A stretch of DNA of 64,000 bases, taken from contig JBAQQX010000002.1 in the NCBI GenBank assembly GCA_049295575.1, forward strand, positions 310,001-374,000. The letters are read 5' to 3'. The position numbers and the translations under genes are program-made. Of this stretch, positions 40,838-48,556 are shown in pieces; the stretch's first letter is position 1, and each line of letters starts with the position of its first letter. Below the pieces are notes generated by a model that was given only the letters and a program-made list of their open reading frames with translations, made no database searches and was not told the DNA's origin. This DNA comes from UBA6022 sp049295575. GTDB lineage: Bacteria > Patescibacteriota > Saccharimonadia > Saccharimonadales > Saccharimonadaceae.

Positions 40838-41719
40838 TTAGCGAAACAATCGTTCGTACCAATTTAATGCGCGCTCACGGTATGATAGCGGTGCTTCTTC
40901 AGGTGGAGATTGAGTGGGTTCGCTGTAGTATGTCTGTACGCTACTAGCAATTGCCTGCTGCCCCTCTGTGGTAGGGTGGAACGGTCGCGGGCTTGATGGC
41001 CCTTGCACCCAACTGTCGCTGGTGCATAGTTCATGACCCGTGAAATCAACAGGAGCAAATTGCGCGTACGAATAGTTTCCAACCGTACCGCTGATTGCGC
41101 TATTGAGCCGGTCAACTCGTTCACTGAGCCATGCCTCCTCTCGTGCTGTGATTCCATTTGTGTCAGTGCACGGTGTTGTAGAGATCGGGTTGTAGTAGCC
41201 GGTGACAATGACTTGTGGCGGCATGTCGTCACTGAGCGTATGAACTTTTGCCATGATAATATTCAGCTCGAGTTTCAAGTCAATGAGATAGGCGTTGAAT
41301 CGAGCAGTGTCGAGACTATAGCCACAGCGAATGTAATAGCACTGACGGATAAACTGCGTCCATCGACTGTCATTGGCGCCAATAGTGAGCGTGATAAGCT
41401 CAGGTGTACCATTTGCATACGCTTGATCAAGCTGGGCAGGAAGGACTGCGAGCGCCGTCTCCTGTTCGTCGTATATTCCTTCATCAGCCTTGGCGCCAGT
41501 GCAAGCATAATGTGATAACGTCAGTCCGGTCGATGCTGCAACTTCGTACGGATAGGCCTGCGGCGAGCGATCACAGACCGGATCGGTTGTACTGAGTCCA
41601 GCACCAGCAGCAATAGAGTCGCCGAGTGCTACATAACTTCCGCTTGCGGCAAATGCCGTTGTTGATACTATCGTTGATAGTCCTAGTGTGAGTAGTGCAA
41701 TGATGGCAAAGCGTTTCAT
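40838..41719 (-). CDS. Secreted SGNH/GDSL hydrolase
   Basis: 293 aa. Signal peptide MKRFAIIALLTLGLSTIVSTTAFAA, then YVALGDSIAAGAG, TIGANDSRW and a C-terminal HP motif in PFHPTTEGQQAIA. Eight cysteines suggest disulfides and a surface location. Resembles the extracellular esterases and lipases of actinobacteria (SEST-like). AAAAGGAGG precedes the ATG. Confidence 0.88.
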   Translation of the reverse strand: MKRFAIIALLTLGLSTIVSTTAFAASGSYVALGDSIAAGAGLSTTDPVCDRSPQAYPYEVAASTGLTLSHYACTGAKADEGIYDEQETALAVLPAQLDQAYANGTPELITLTIGANDSRWTQFIRQCYYIRCGYSLDTARFNAYLIDLKLELNIIMAKVHTLSDDMPPQVIVTGYYNPISTTPCTDTNGITAREEAWLSERVDRLNSAISGTVGNYSYAQFAPVDFTGHELCTSDSWVQGPSSPRPFHPTTEGQQAIASSVQTYYSEPTQSPPEEAPLSYRERALNWYERLFR

Positions 41720-41822
41720 ACTTCCTCCTTTTCATTACGTCGCATAAAGTGGCGATTAACTACTTCTATTATAATACGCATGGAGAGTGCTTCGCAAGGT
41801 AACTTAAATGACGTAAGCGTAA

Positions 41823-42128
41823 CTATCCTTTAGTATATCCTTTTGATTCAGCTTCTGCGGGACTGCAAAATAAGTGATTGGGAGCGGTTAATATACTAGG
41901 ACCTTTGGATATATGGTAGGTATATATGCCGAAGATATCACTTCCGAAATAGAGTTGGCTCCAGCCACATTCAATCTTTTTTATGGGGTAGTACGTAAAA
42001 TTGTTAGCCATTGGCACTGCTAGGGATAGTGAATAGCATGCAATGAAAATAAGAATGGCCACTATCCAGGTATGAAGCCGGTTATTATGTTTTTTTATGT
42101 CTGTCTGTTTCTCTACTCGTTTTACCAT
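41823..42128 (-). CDS. Hypothetical membrane-anchored protein, 101 aa
   Basis: One N-terminal helix (TWIVAILIFIACYSLSLAV) after a basic segment, then an external domain with two cysteines (ECGW, LFCS). No family. Lies just downstream of a pilin gene on the same strand and may be co-transcribed with it. Confidence 0.55.
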   Translation of the reverse strand: MVKRVEKQTDIKKHNNRLHTWIVAILIFIACYSLSLAVPMANNFTYYPIKKIECGWSQLYFGSDIFGIYTYHISKGPSILTAPNHLFCSPAEAESKGYTKG

Positions 42129-42147
42129 AATAATGAAACAAGCTATA

Positions 42148-42672
42148 TTACACGCAAGTTGGTGTCACAAATGGTAATGACATGATGTTAGTGCGGCTCG
42201 AGCCGTTAAATGGCAGAGCGTAGACCGCTAGTTCGTCTTTGCGGCAATCCGATGCAGAAGCTTCAGCCTCATTAGAGTCGATCCAGTACGGTCTTCCCCA
42301 GGGATCAACGAGGTCACGTACGTTGGAGTTACTAGCGACGCTGATTTTGTCGAGTCCTGCGTAGTAGCGCACCCAACAGGCATGGCTTTTTGGTAACGTA
42401 GCAAGATCGGTACCAGCGGCGACTGGACTACAACTTCCGTTGATATTAGAATCGAGAACGATGTCCTTCATCGGACTGCCTGTTTGAGCCTGAGCTGCTT
42501 TAATAGCAACAGCAAGAGAGCGATGGTCGTTATTGATCTTCGTTAAACGGGCACGATCTTGGATGCCGTTGAAAGCGACGATCGTAATTGCCGCAAGAAT
42601 ACCGATGATAACGATAACGATCAGGAGTTCGACGATCGTAAAGCCAGCCTGTTGTTTATGTTTTGCCCACAT
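42148..42672 (-). CDS. Type IV pilin-like protein, GspG-like
   Basis: 174 aa from ATG 42672 (MWAKHKQQAG), chosen because TATACT ends 10 bases upstream. Prepilin helix with AFNGIQ, then DLATLPKSHACW and RDLVDPWGRPYWID, closely parallel to the pilins at 7824 and 46432 including two conserved Cys. A dispersed copy of the GspG-like subfamily. Confidence 0.85.
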   Translation of the reverse strand: MWAKHKQQAGFTIVELLIVIVIIGILAAITIVAFNGIQDRARLTKINNDHRSLAVAIKAAQAQTGSPMKDIVLDSNINGSCSPVAAGTDLATLPKSHACWVRYYAGLDKISVASNSNVRDLVDPWGRPYWIDSNEAEASASDCRKDELAVYALPFNGSSRTNIMSLPFVTPTCV

Positions 42673-42682
42673 ATTACTGATG

Positions 42683-42711
42683 AGTATATAGGAGTGAGTT
42701 ACGTGAGTCAA
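42683..42711 (-). promoter_or_regulatory. Pilin promoter
   Basis: TTGACT, 17-bp spacer, TATACT, 10 bases before ATG 42672. Confidence 0.8.
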
Positions 42712-42788
42712 AGGAGGTACCTGGACACGGCAGTATATACTCTAGTACTATACCTATAACGATTACGTTAATCACTAAGGAATATTTT

Positions 42789-43436
42789 ATGCATCAAGAT
42801 CCGACTAACTCTCCGGTACCTACGCCCCCTCGAACACCATCATCCTCTCCGTATTCATCGCGTCCAGTGAATACTAAGAGTACAGCTCGTAAGCGCATGA
42901 TTCTTATTATCTCGGGTATCGTTGCGGTCGCACTGATTGGGCTCGGTGTGTATGCGTATATGCAGATGAATGATAAGAATGATCAGGCTGCTACGCAGGA
43001 TAATCAGTCGCAGGCTGATGGTACGGATGCTACAAATAAGGCTGCCATGATAACGACTACCCTGCCAAACGGTAAGACGGCGACCTACGCGGACACTGAG
43101 GCTAATAAAAACCTGTCCTTTTCAGCGTCGGCTATGGGTGATAACTACGTAGATGTATCCTATAAGGCTATCGGCGACTATCTAGCGGCTGCCGAACAGG
43201 ACTCAGTCGATTTACTTTGTGGCGCCAATGGAGAGAAGGCACAGGTTGAGAATATTGTTGTTGCAACGATGAGTACATCTGTACGAGTAATAGAATACCC
43301 AACCGAGAACAACTGTCTCGACGAATTTGCGACTCTACGTAATCCTGACTCAGCCTCTCAAACGAGTGCATCTGCCCTTATTAAGCAAGTTGATAAAGAC
43401 GTTCGTGAGTTTTATCGAACGGTTATTATTAAGTAG
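42789..43436 (+). CDS. Membrane-anchored hypothetical protein, 215 aa
   Basis: Proline/serine-rich cytoplasmic start (SPVPTPPRTPSSSPYSS), one helix (MILIISGIVAVALIGLGVYAY), a Q/N/D-rich linker and an external domain with two Cys. No known family. AAGGAATATTTT precedes the ATG. Possibly forms a unit with the kinase gene 26 bases downstream. Confidence 0.6.
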   Translation: MHQDPTNSPVPTPPRTPSSSPYSSRPVNTKSTARKRMILIISGIVAVALIGLGVYAYMQMNDKNDQAATQDNQSQADGTDATNKAAMITTTLPNGKTATYADTEANKNLSFSASAMGDNYVDVSYKAIGDYLAAAEQDSVDLLCGANGEKAQVENIVVATMSTSVRVIEYPTENNCLDEFATLRNPDSASQTSASALIKQVDKDVREFYRTVIIK

Positions 43437-43462
43437 TCAGATAGCTAAACTACAGGATGTTT

Positions 43463-43984
43463 ATGTCGAGGTTAGTCATTATTCGAGGTAATTCAGGCTC
43501 CGGAAAGAGCACGATTGCTGCCAAGCTTCATGGTATGGTCGACGGGTCTGTATTGATCGAACAAGACTACTATATTAAGTATATGTCTGCAGATAAAGAG
43601 CAAGATGCACTTCGTAAGCAGCGTATTTTTGATGATGTGAAACGGGCGCTCGACCAGGACAATACAGTTATCCTGGAAGGGGTATTTGATTCACGACGCT
43701 ATAAAGACTACTTTGATGATCTGATTTCGTATCACCTTGGTAATACCATTTTGACCTACCTGGATGTGCCGTTTGGTGAAACACTGAGACGTCACCAGCA
43801 GAGAGCTAAAAAAGATCAGTTCGGCGAGACGGAGATGCGGGGATGGTATATCGCTCATGATAGCCTTGGCTATGAAGGCGAAGTTGTGCTTGATGAGACG
43901 TGTAGCCTTGAAGATGCGCTTGCCTCTATTGTCATGCGGTCAGGTCTCGGCGAGCAGACTTCCCTACTCTCTCTAGGACGGTAA
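43463..43984 (+). CDS. P-loop kinase (AAA_33/zeta-like)
   Basis: 173 aa from the second ATG, six bases after AGG. Walker A RGNSGSGKSTIA, IEQDYY, then NTVILEGVFDSRRYKDYF and a lid with RRHQQRAKK. The fold is that of small-molecule kinases such as chloramphenicol phosphotransferase-like and uridine kinase-like proteins. Substrate unknown. Confidence 0.75.
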   Translation: MSRLVIIRGNSGSGKSTIAAKLHGMVDGSVLIEQDYYIKYMSADKEQDALRKQRIFDDVKRALDQDNTVILEGVFDSRRYKDYFDDLISYHLGNTILTYLDVPFGETLRRHQQRAKKDQFGETEMRGWYIAHDSLGYEGEVVLDETCSLEDALASIVMRSGLGEQTSLLSLGR

Positions 43985-44102
43985 GGCAGTTTGGTTTGTG
44001 GGCGCCAACTCTATTAAAATTGTTTTTTTGTAAGATATTTCATACTGGCTGATGATTGTTGTCGCGTATGATTGTGACATAACCTAAGAACAAGGAGATC
44101 AT

Positions 44103-44321
44103 ATGACTGAAGATAAACGCGAGACTGTTATTGTTGAGGGTGATAGACGTGACCGCAGCCCTTACGGTTGGCTTGTTGCACTAGGTGTTATTGCGGCTCT
44201 GTTGATTATTTTCTACATGGCAGGCGGATTTAATATGTTTAACGGCGCCAACTCCGGCACTGAAACAATCAATGTCGATACGCCAGATACGGTGAATGTT
44301 CAACCGAGCAGCGGACAATAA
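44103..44321 (+). CDS. Small membrane protein, 72 aa
   Basis: AAGGAG five bases before the ATG and a strong terminator. Charged start (TEDKRETVIVEGDRRDRSPYG), one helix (WLVALGVIAALLIIFYMAGGF), and a Thr/Asp/Val-rich external tail (TINVDTPDTVNVQPSSG). Resembles small stress-type envelope proteins in layout only. Confidence 0.65.
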   Translation: MTEDKRETVIVEGDRRDRSPYGWLVALGVIAALLIIFYMAGGFNMFNGANSGTETINVDTPDTVNVQPSSGQ

Positions 44322-44336
44322 TTCCCAGCTATGAAT

Positions 44337-44372
44337 ATAAAGAGAGGCTTCCTACCTAGCCTCTCTTTTTAT
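44337..44372 (+). terminator. Terminator after the 72-aa gene
   Basis: AGAGAGGC and GCCTCTCT arms extended by flanking ATAAA/TTTTTAT; T5 downstream. Also usable by nothing on the other strand. Confidence 0.85.
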
Positions 44373-44404
44373 ATGTGGCTCACATCTATAGCACTTAAAT
44401 TCAT

Positions 44405-44926
44405 CTAGATTGATGGGAAGTCAATACGGCAGTAGACATCTGATCCAGCCACGGCCTTACTCTGTTCGGTAGCACCGGCAATTGTGGGGCAGGTATTCGA
44501 TCCGAGAATAGGAAACCCAATATACTTACTCGCCGTGTAATAAAAGATGCCCGTGCCTGTAAATGTGCTGACGATCTTCGCATTAGACAGCGCCGGCGTG
44601 CCGTTATTTAGGTATGGAGCTAAGGCATTGTTAAGTGTCGTACTGTGTGTATAGGTACTGTTGCCGATGTAACAAGGATTGGATGTGTAGTAAGCGGCCG
44701 TTCCGAGGCAAGCGTTGCCTGCTGGATATGCGCTATTGTCGACCGTATAGGCAGTCAGGGCTGCGTAGTAAGCACGAACGGACGAGACTGTTTGTTGATT
44801 CGTTGCGCGGTTTTGGATGCCGTTATAGGCGACGATCGTGATGGCGGCAAGAATGCCAATAATGACAATAACGATCAGGAGTTCGACAATCGTAAAGCCT
44901 GGTTGTTGTTTATGTTTTGTCCACAT
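44405..44926 (-). CDS. Type IV pilin-like protein
   Basis: 173 aa from ATG 44926 (MWTKHKQQPG). Prepilin helix with AYNGIQ, then YTVDNSAYPAGNACLG and four cysteines (ACLG, PCYI, TCPT, YCRI) suggesting two disulfides. Resembles the 195-aa pilin at 6192 in its C-terminal half (IxYIExA versus YTASKYIGF pattern is only loose). Own promoter. Confidence 0.84.
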   Translation of the reverse strand: MWTKHKQQPGFTIVELLIVIVIIGILAAITIVAYNGIQNRATNQQTVSSVRAYYAALTAYTVDNSAYPAGNACLGTAAYYTSNPCYIGNSTYTHSTTLNNALAPYLNNGTPALSNAKIVSTFTGTGIFYYTASKYIGFPILGSNTCPTIAGATEQSKAVAGSDVYCRIDFPSI

Positions 44927-44936
44927 AGTTAGCATA

Positions 44937-44965
44937 AGTATATAGTATCGCACAGCCAGGGTCAA
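44937..44965 (-). promoter_or_regulatory. Pilin promoter
   Basis: TTGACC, 17-bp spacer, TATACT, 10 bases before ATG 44926. Confidence 0.8.
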
Positions 44966-45012
44966 AAGCCTTGACGCCCCCTTTATAAGATTATTGCAGG
45001 GATATCTATTTT

Positions 45013-45029
45013 ACTATACACTGTATAGT
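45013..45029 (+). promoter_or_regulatory. Perfect inverted repeat at the esterase start
   Basis: ACTATAC and GTATAGT flank ACT, ending one base before ATG 45031. It contains the TATACA that would be the -10, so a bound protein would block transcription. Confidence 0.5.
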
Positions 45030-45030
45030 A

Positions 45031-45672
45031 ATGAATACGAATGTAACAACAGGACAGCTCGCAGGTCATAACTATGTTTATCAGGCAGGTAATTCATCCA
45101 GTAAACGAGTATTTCTGTTGCTTCACGGTGTCGGCGCTGATGAGTATGATCTTCTCAGATTGGGTCGACATCTTGATCCGTCCGCTCATCTACTAAGCCC
45201 CCGCGGTGCGGTATTTGATGAAGGTGCAAACCGTTTCTTTCGTCGATTGCCTGATGGTAGCTTTGATTCGCGGGAAGTGGCTGAGCGAGCAAGACAGTTA
45301 GCTGACTTTATTGCAGAAGCTAAGAGAGTACATAGCCTCGATGAGTATGAGATAGTCGCTATCGGATTTTCTAATGGAGCAAATATGGCCGCCTCGATGT
45401 TGCTGCTTGAGCCGGCTGCGTTTAATAGTGCGGCGTTACTGCGTGTAAAGCTCCCGTTGGTGCCGCCTACACTTCCTGATCTGCACGGTCGTCGCATACT
45501 GGCACTGAGTGGAGAGCAGGATCCGATTATGCCCAGGGCATCTGCCGAAGAGCTGACGGCTCTTTTGAAAGAAGCTGGTGCCGATGTGCGTCACGACTGG
45601 GTTGATGCTGGACACGGACTAACACAGGTTGATGTCGATCGTATTGTCGAGTGGCTGAGCTTAACTAGATAA
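45031..45672 (+). CDS. Alpha/beta hydrolase, phospholipase/carboxylesterase family
   Basis: 213 aa. LLLHGVGADEYDLL (oxyanion loop), nucleophile elbow GFSNGANMA, Asp in SGEQDPIMP and His in AGHGLTQ: complete triad of the carboxylesterase/YpfH family. Cytosolic. No Shine-Dalgarno; the promoter palindrome abuts the start. Confidence 0.88.
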   Translation: MNTNVTTGQLAGHNYVYQAGNSSSKRVFLLLHGVGADEYDLLRLGRHLDPSAHLLSPRGAVFDEGANRFFRRLPDGSFDSREVAERARQLADFIAEAKRVHSLDEYEIVAIGFSNGANMAASMLLLEPAAFNSAALLRVKLPLVPPTLPDLHGRRILALSGEQDPIMPRASAEELTALLKEAGADVRHDWVDAGHGLTQVDVDRIVEWLSLTR

Positions 45673-45923
45673 AAATCACCTACATACAGCGGCGGTGCCT
45701 ATGCTTATGCTTGACCTATAGATAACCTGAGAGTATGCTTATAAAGCTTTGTTGAGAGATAACTCTCCGAAGTACATTAACAATCCATGCCGCTGCCTGT
45801 CGCTTTTGCTACTTGAGTAGGTGCCGCTGATTTCACGTATCTGTTATGTGGGATGAGCGGTGCTTATTCAAGAATTTGGATGAGCACTACTGTAAACAAT
45901 CCCTCCTACAAAAGGAAATGCAC
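45673..45923 (+). promoter_or_regulatory. Promoter and long leader of the 85-aa gene
   Basis: TTGACC (45711), 17-bp spacer, TATGCT (45734-45739); start near 45746 leaves a leader of about 175 bases. It holds small hairpins (GAGAG/CTCTC; CTACT/AGTAG) and two GGATGAGC repeats. No ORF seen. Confidence 0.5.
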
Positions 45924-46181
45924 ATGAAGACAGTCTTCAGTCCTATCGCAAGAATCAGTCTTTACCTTTCAAACGGTGAAGTTGAAGAAGTTCCGGTCAA
46001 AGAATATTGGACAATCGATGACATTAGTCGCGAGTATCCACTATGTAGCAAAACAGGTTTCGACTACTTGCTATACTTTGTCTCAGAAGAGGAGCGAGAC
46101 GATATTACTATCGTGTTCTACGATTGTGACGGAAACGTTACTTTCGATCCTCGCATTTATATGGAAGATATACAGCCCTAA
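45924..46181 (+). CDS. Hypothetical protein, 85 aa
   Basis: ATG 45924 with AAAAGGAA upstream. Small soluble protein: FSPIARISLYLSNGEVEEVPVKEYW, then DISREYPLCSKTGFDYLLYFVSEEERDDITIVFYD, ending IYMEDIQP. Mixed alpha/beta by appearance; no family known. Its long leader hints at post-transcriptional control. Confidence 0.6.
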   Translation: MKTVFSPIARISLYLSNGEVEEVPVKEYWTIDDISREYPLCSKTGFDYLLYFVSEEERDDITIVFYDCDGNVTFDPRIYMEDIQP

Positions 46182-46276
46182 TTTATAGGGCGAAGCTGTT
46201 GCTTAGGTAAATTGTGCCCGAGTGTTTTAAATGAGTTGTGCAGAATAATACACAAATTCAAATTATAGGATAAAAC

Positions 46277-46351
46277 ATGAAAACGCAACGCAGAGTAGCC
46301 CACGTAGAGGCATGGAACCCACCGGGACAATTGTTCAATTACATTATGTAA
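46277..46351 (+). CDS. Possible 24-aa micro-ORF
   Basis: ATG with AGGA seven bases upstream encodes a 24-residue peptide with basic start (MKTQRRVAH) and end FNYIM. It runs into a large inverted repeat (46314-46374). Could be a leader peptide or chance; weak evidence. Confidence 0.25.
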   Translation: MKTQRRVAHVEAWNPPGQLFNYIM

Positions 46352-46374
46352 GTAGACAATTGTCCTGGGTTTCC
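46314..46374. repeat. Long imperfect inverted repeat
   Basis: Arms GGAACCCA..GGACAATTGT and ACAATTGTCC..TGGGTTTCC with two small bulges; the 21-base loop holds a second inverted repeat TTACAT-T-ATGTAA. No T-tract, so not a standard terminator. Confidence 0.6.
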
Positions 46375-46431
46375 ACTAGTAGCATATCGTGTATGTGCTT
46401 CTAGGGAGACTATCCCCTATCTAAATTTAAA

Positions 46432-46956
46432 CTAACAAGATGCCTTATAAAGAGGTATTAAAGTAACGTTTGTCGTACCGGGCGTAAACGGCTGATTATA
46501 CGTTCCAATCTGATCGTTCATGCACAGATGGGTTGTTTGGTTTTCGCTTTCATTCGGGTTGACGTAGTATGGCCGTCCCCATGGATCGACGAGACCTCTA
46601 ATGTTCATTTCTGATGCCGTTGATACGGAATTTAAGAACGCATCATAATTAGTCCAGCAAGAATCAGTTGTGCGGTTTAGTGTCGCGAGATCTGTTCCCG
46701 CTGCTTTGCCGAGGCAGCCACTTTCTGGTGCTCCGTTAGCGTAAACGCCCATGAGATAGGTGTCTTTGTTGATGCGACTGACACTAATCGCTTTTTGAAT
46801 TTGCGCGAGATCGTTTTTTATCTTTGTGTTTTTAGCTCTGTCTTGGATGCCGTTATACGCGACGATCGTAATAGCAGCAAGGATGCCGATGATTACGATC
46901 ACGATCAGGAGTTCGACAATTGTAAATCCAGATTTTTTTTGGCTATGTAATTGCAT
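46432..46956 (-). CDS. Type IV pilin-like protein, GspG-like
   Basis: 174 aa from ATG 46956 (MQLHSQKKSG). Prepilin helix, then DLATLNRTTDSCW, RGLVDPWGRPYYVN and a Cys-terminated end (PLYKASC). Third member of the DPWGRPY subfamily. GGGGAG lies upstream inside the preceding gene; the two pilins are 8 bases apart and form an operon. Confidence 0.85.
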   Translation of the reverse strand: MQLHSQKKSGFTIVELLIVIVIIGILAAITIVAYNGIQDRAKNTKIKNDLAQIQKAISVSRINKDTYLMGVYANGAPESGCLGKAAGTDLATLNRTTDSCWTNYDAFLNSVSTASEMNIRGLVDPWGRPYYVNPNESENQTTHLCMNDQIGTYNQPFTPGTTNVTLIPLYKASC

Positions 46957-46964
46957 CAGTATTC

Positions 46965-47528
46965 TTACTCCCCGCCGCCACACTGGCTAGCGTACGATGT
47001 CCAGTTAGCTGCCGTGCCAGTGTATTTCGACATGCAGTAGCGTGGCTTCTCGCCTACCTCGTAGGCGTTTGGTACGTATCCACCGTCATTTTGGCCACCG
47101 TTACCTTCCAAATAGACCATAAGGCCGTATGACTGGTAGTTATTGGTCGACTGACTCGTATAGTGGTAAAAGTAATTTCCTTGAGTCGCATCAGACAACG
47201 AATTAGGGTCAATCTTCGTATACGCAGCGAGTGTATCGGCCAGTGTCTTATTGCGATCACAGTGACCCCAGCTTTCTGTTTGTGAGCCACAAGTCGTCTC
47301 GCGTCCATGGCCATCGAGGATTGGCGGGTATATACCGTTATCAGTGTAATAAAGAGCAATGGCCTTCTCAATACTTTTGACCTTAGCGATACGCGCAGAG
47401 TCACGAGCTCGTGCCTGCGACCCATTAAAGGCAACAATGGTAATAGCGGCTAAAATGCCAATAATAACGATGACAATTAAAAGCTCGACGATAGTAAATC
47501 CGGATTGTTGTTTATGTTTTGCCCACAT
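46965..47528 (-). CDS. Type IV pilin-like protein
   Basis: 187 aa, MWAKHKQQSG leader. Helix ends AFNGSQARARDSARIAKVKSIEKAIALYY, then TDNGIYPPILDGHG; four Cys. Similar to the 178-aa pilin at 4710 in alpha-1C and in the closing region (LMVYLEG versus LLIYRLEG), so the two are a third subfamily. First gene of a two-gene operon. Confidence 0.85.
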   Translation of the reverse strand: MWAKHKQQSGFTIVELLIVIVIIGILAAITIVAFNGSQARARDSARIAKVKSIEKAIALYYTDNGIYPPILDGHGRETTCGSQTESWGHCDRNKTLADTLAAYTKIDPNSLSDATQGNYFYHYTSQSTNNYQSYGLMVYLEGNGGQNDGGYVPNAYEVGEKPRYCMSKYTGTAANWTSYASQCGGGE

Positions 47529-47538
47529 AGTTAGTTCA

Positions 47539-47567
47539 AGTATAGTCTATCGGTCTATATACGTAAA
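47539..47567 (-). promoter_or_regulatory. Pilin promoter
   Basis: TTTACG, 17-bp spacer, TATACT, 10 bases before ATG 47528. Confidence 0.78.
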
Positions 47568-47580
47568 CAAGAGTGTAGAG

Positions 47581-47862
47581 CTAGCCTTTATTGGTATGCT
47601 TGTTTGATTTTATAAATGCCACCATAGAAATAACAGACAGTACTAAGGAGGCGATCGATAGCCCAAGAACGCCTATCGATACAAGACGAACGGAAGAGGA
47701 TACGATGTCTGCCGTATTGGTACTACTTGGGTCAATGGTTTGAGTGCTAGTGCTGATAAAAAAGATACCGCCTAGATAGACCAACACTAAGAATACAAAG
47801 AAAAAAACCAATGAGAGGATTAGTGATACGACGCGGGTTGGTGACGTTTTCTTGTCGGGCAT
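47581..47862 (-). CDS. Small membrane protein, 93 aa
   Basis: Two membrane helices (VVSLILSLVFFFVFLVLVYLGGIFF and VSIGVLGLSIASLVLSVISMVAF) separated by a Ser/Thr-rich loop. No family. TATGAT ends 8 bases before the ATG without a Shine-Dalgarno. Confidence 0.6.
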   Translation of the reverse strand: MPDKKTSPTRVVSLILSLVFFFVFLVLVYLGGIFFISTSTQTIDPSSTNTADIVSSSVRLVSIGVLGLSIASLVLSVISMVAFIKSNKHTNKG

Positions 47863-47912
47863 ATAGTAGTATCATACCAGATCCGTAGGCTTTCCCGTCT
47901 CAAGAAAGTGCT

Positions 47913-48548
47913 CTAATCTGTCAGTATGCGTACTGTGCTAGCGTTGACATTGGCCCCAAAAGCTGGCGTGCCTGGCTGGAGTTTCTTGCCATCGGCAAGT
48001 GTACCAATAACGACTGGATCGAACCCGAACGAGTCGACGATAGTTGCGACAGTAGTCATGTCATCGCTATTATCACCGGCTATCGCTATAGCCTTTCGGT
48101 TGGTCGACTTCCCTATTCTAGCTTCGTCATGGAGATGATGATAGCCCATATGGTTAAACGCCTTAATGACGCGAGCTGTGTGAAGATAATCTTGAACGAG
48201 CTCGCTCGAAGATATGTGCGGATCAGTCAGGTCATCGCGCTTACCGTCAACTTCCCACCAGTAGTTCATGGCATCGATCACAAGCTTGCCTGCCAGGGGC
48301 TCTATAGGAATCGTCTGGTACTTGCCGAGTGGTAACGCAAGTATGACGACGTCCGCTCGGGTAGCGACGTCATGTGCGGTCGTTGCGATGGCACCCGGTG
48401 CGAGGATTTCGACACTAAGCCGTATCTTTGCCGGATCACCCGAGCCTGCGATATAGACAGTGTAGCCAGCTTTGACGGCTAGCTGCGCAAGGACGATACC
48501 GACTTTGCCGGCACCAAGGATACCAATAGAAGATGAGGCTGTTCTCAT
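47913..48548 (-). CDS. NAD(P)-binding protein, F420:NADP oxidoreductase-like
   Basis: 211 aa. Rossmann motif GILGAGKVGIVLAQLAVKAGY, then DVVILALPL and IDAMNYWW, as in NADPH-dependent F420 reductase and related dehydrogenases. The C-terminal dimer part (VIKAFNHMGYHHL) fits. Whether F420 is present here is unknown. Third gene of the ArsR operon, 8 bases after the LLM gene. Confidence 0.8.
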   Translation of the reverse strand: MRTASSSIGILGAGKVGIVLAQLAVKAGYTVYIAGSGDPAKIRLSVEILAPGAIATTAHDVATRADVVILALPLGKYQTIPIEPLAGKLVIDAMNYWWEVDGKRDDLTDPHISSSELVQDYLHTARVIKAFNHMGYHHLHDEARIGKSTNRKAIAIAGDNSDDMTTVATIVDSFGFDPVVIGTLADGKKLQPGTPAFGANVNASTVRILTD

Positions 48549-48556
48549 AAGAAAGC

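Noticed and set aside
41033..41515. 160-codon plus-strand frame opposite the secreted SGNH hydrolase
   Set aside because: Antisense shadow; Cys/Arg-rich, no family, no promoter.
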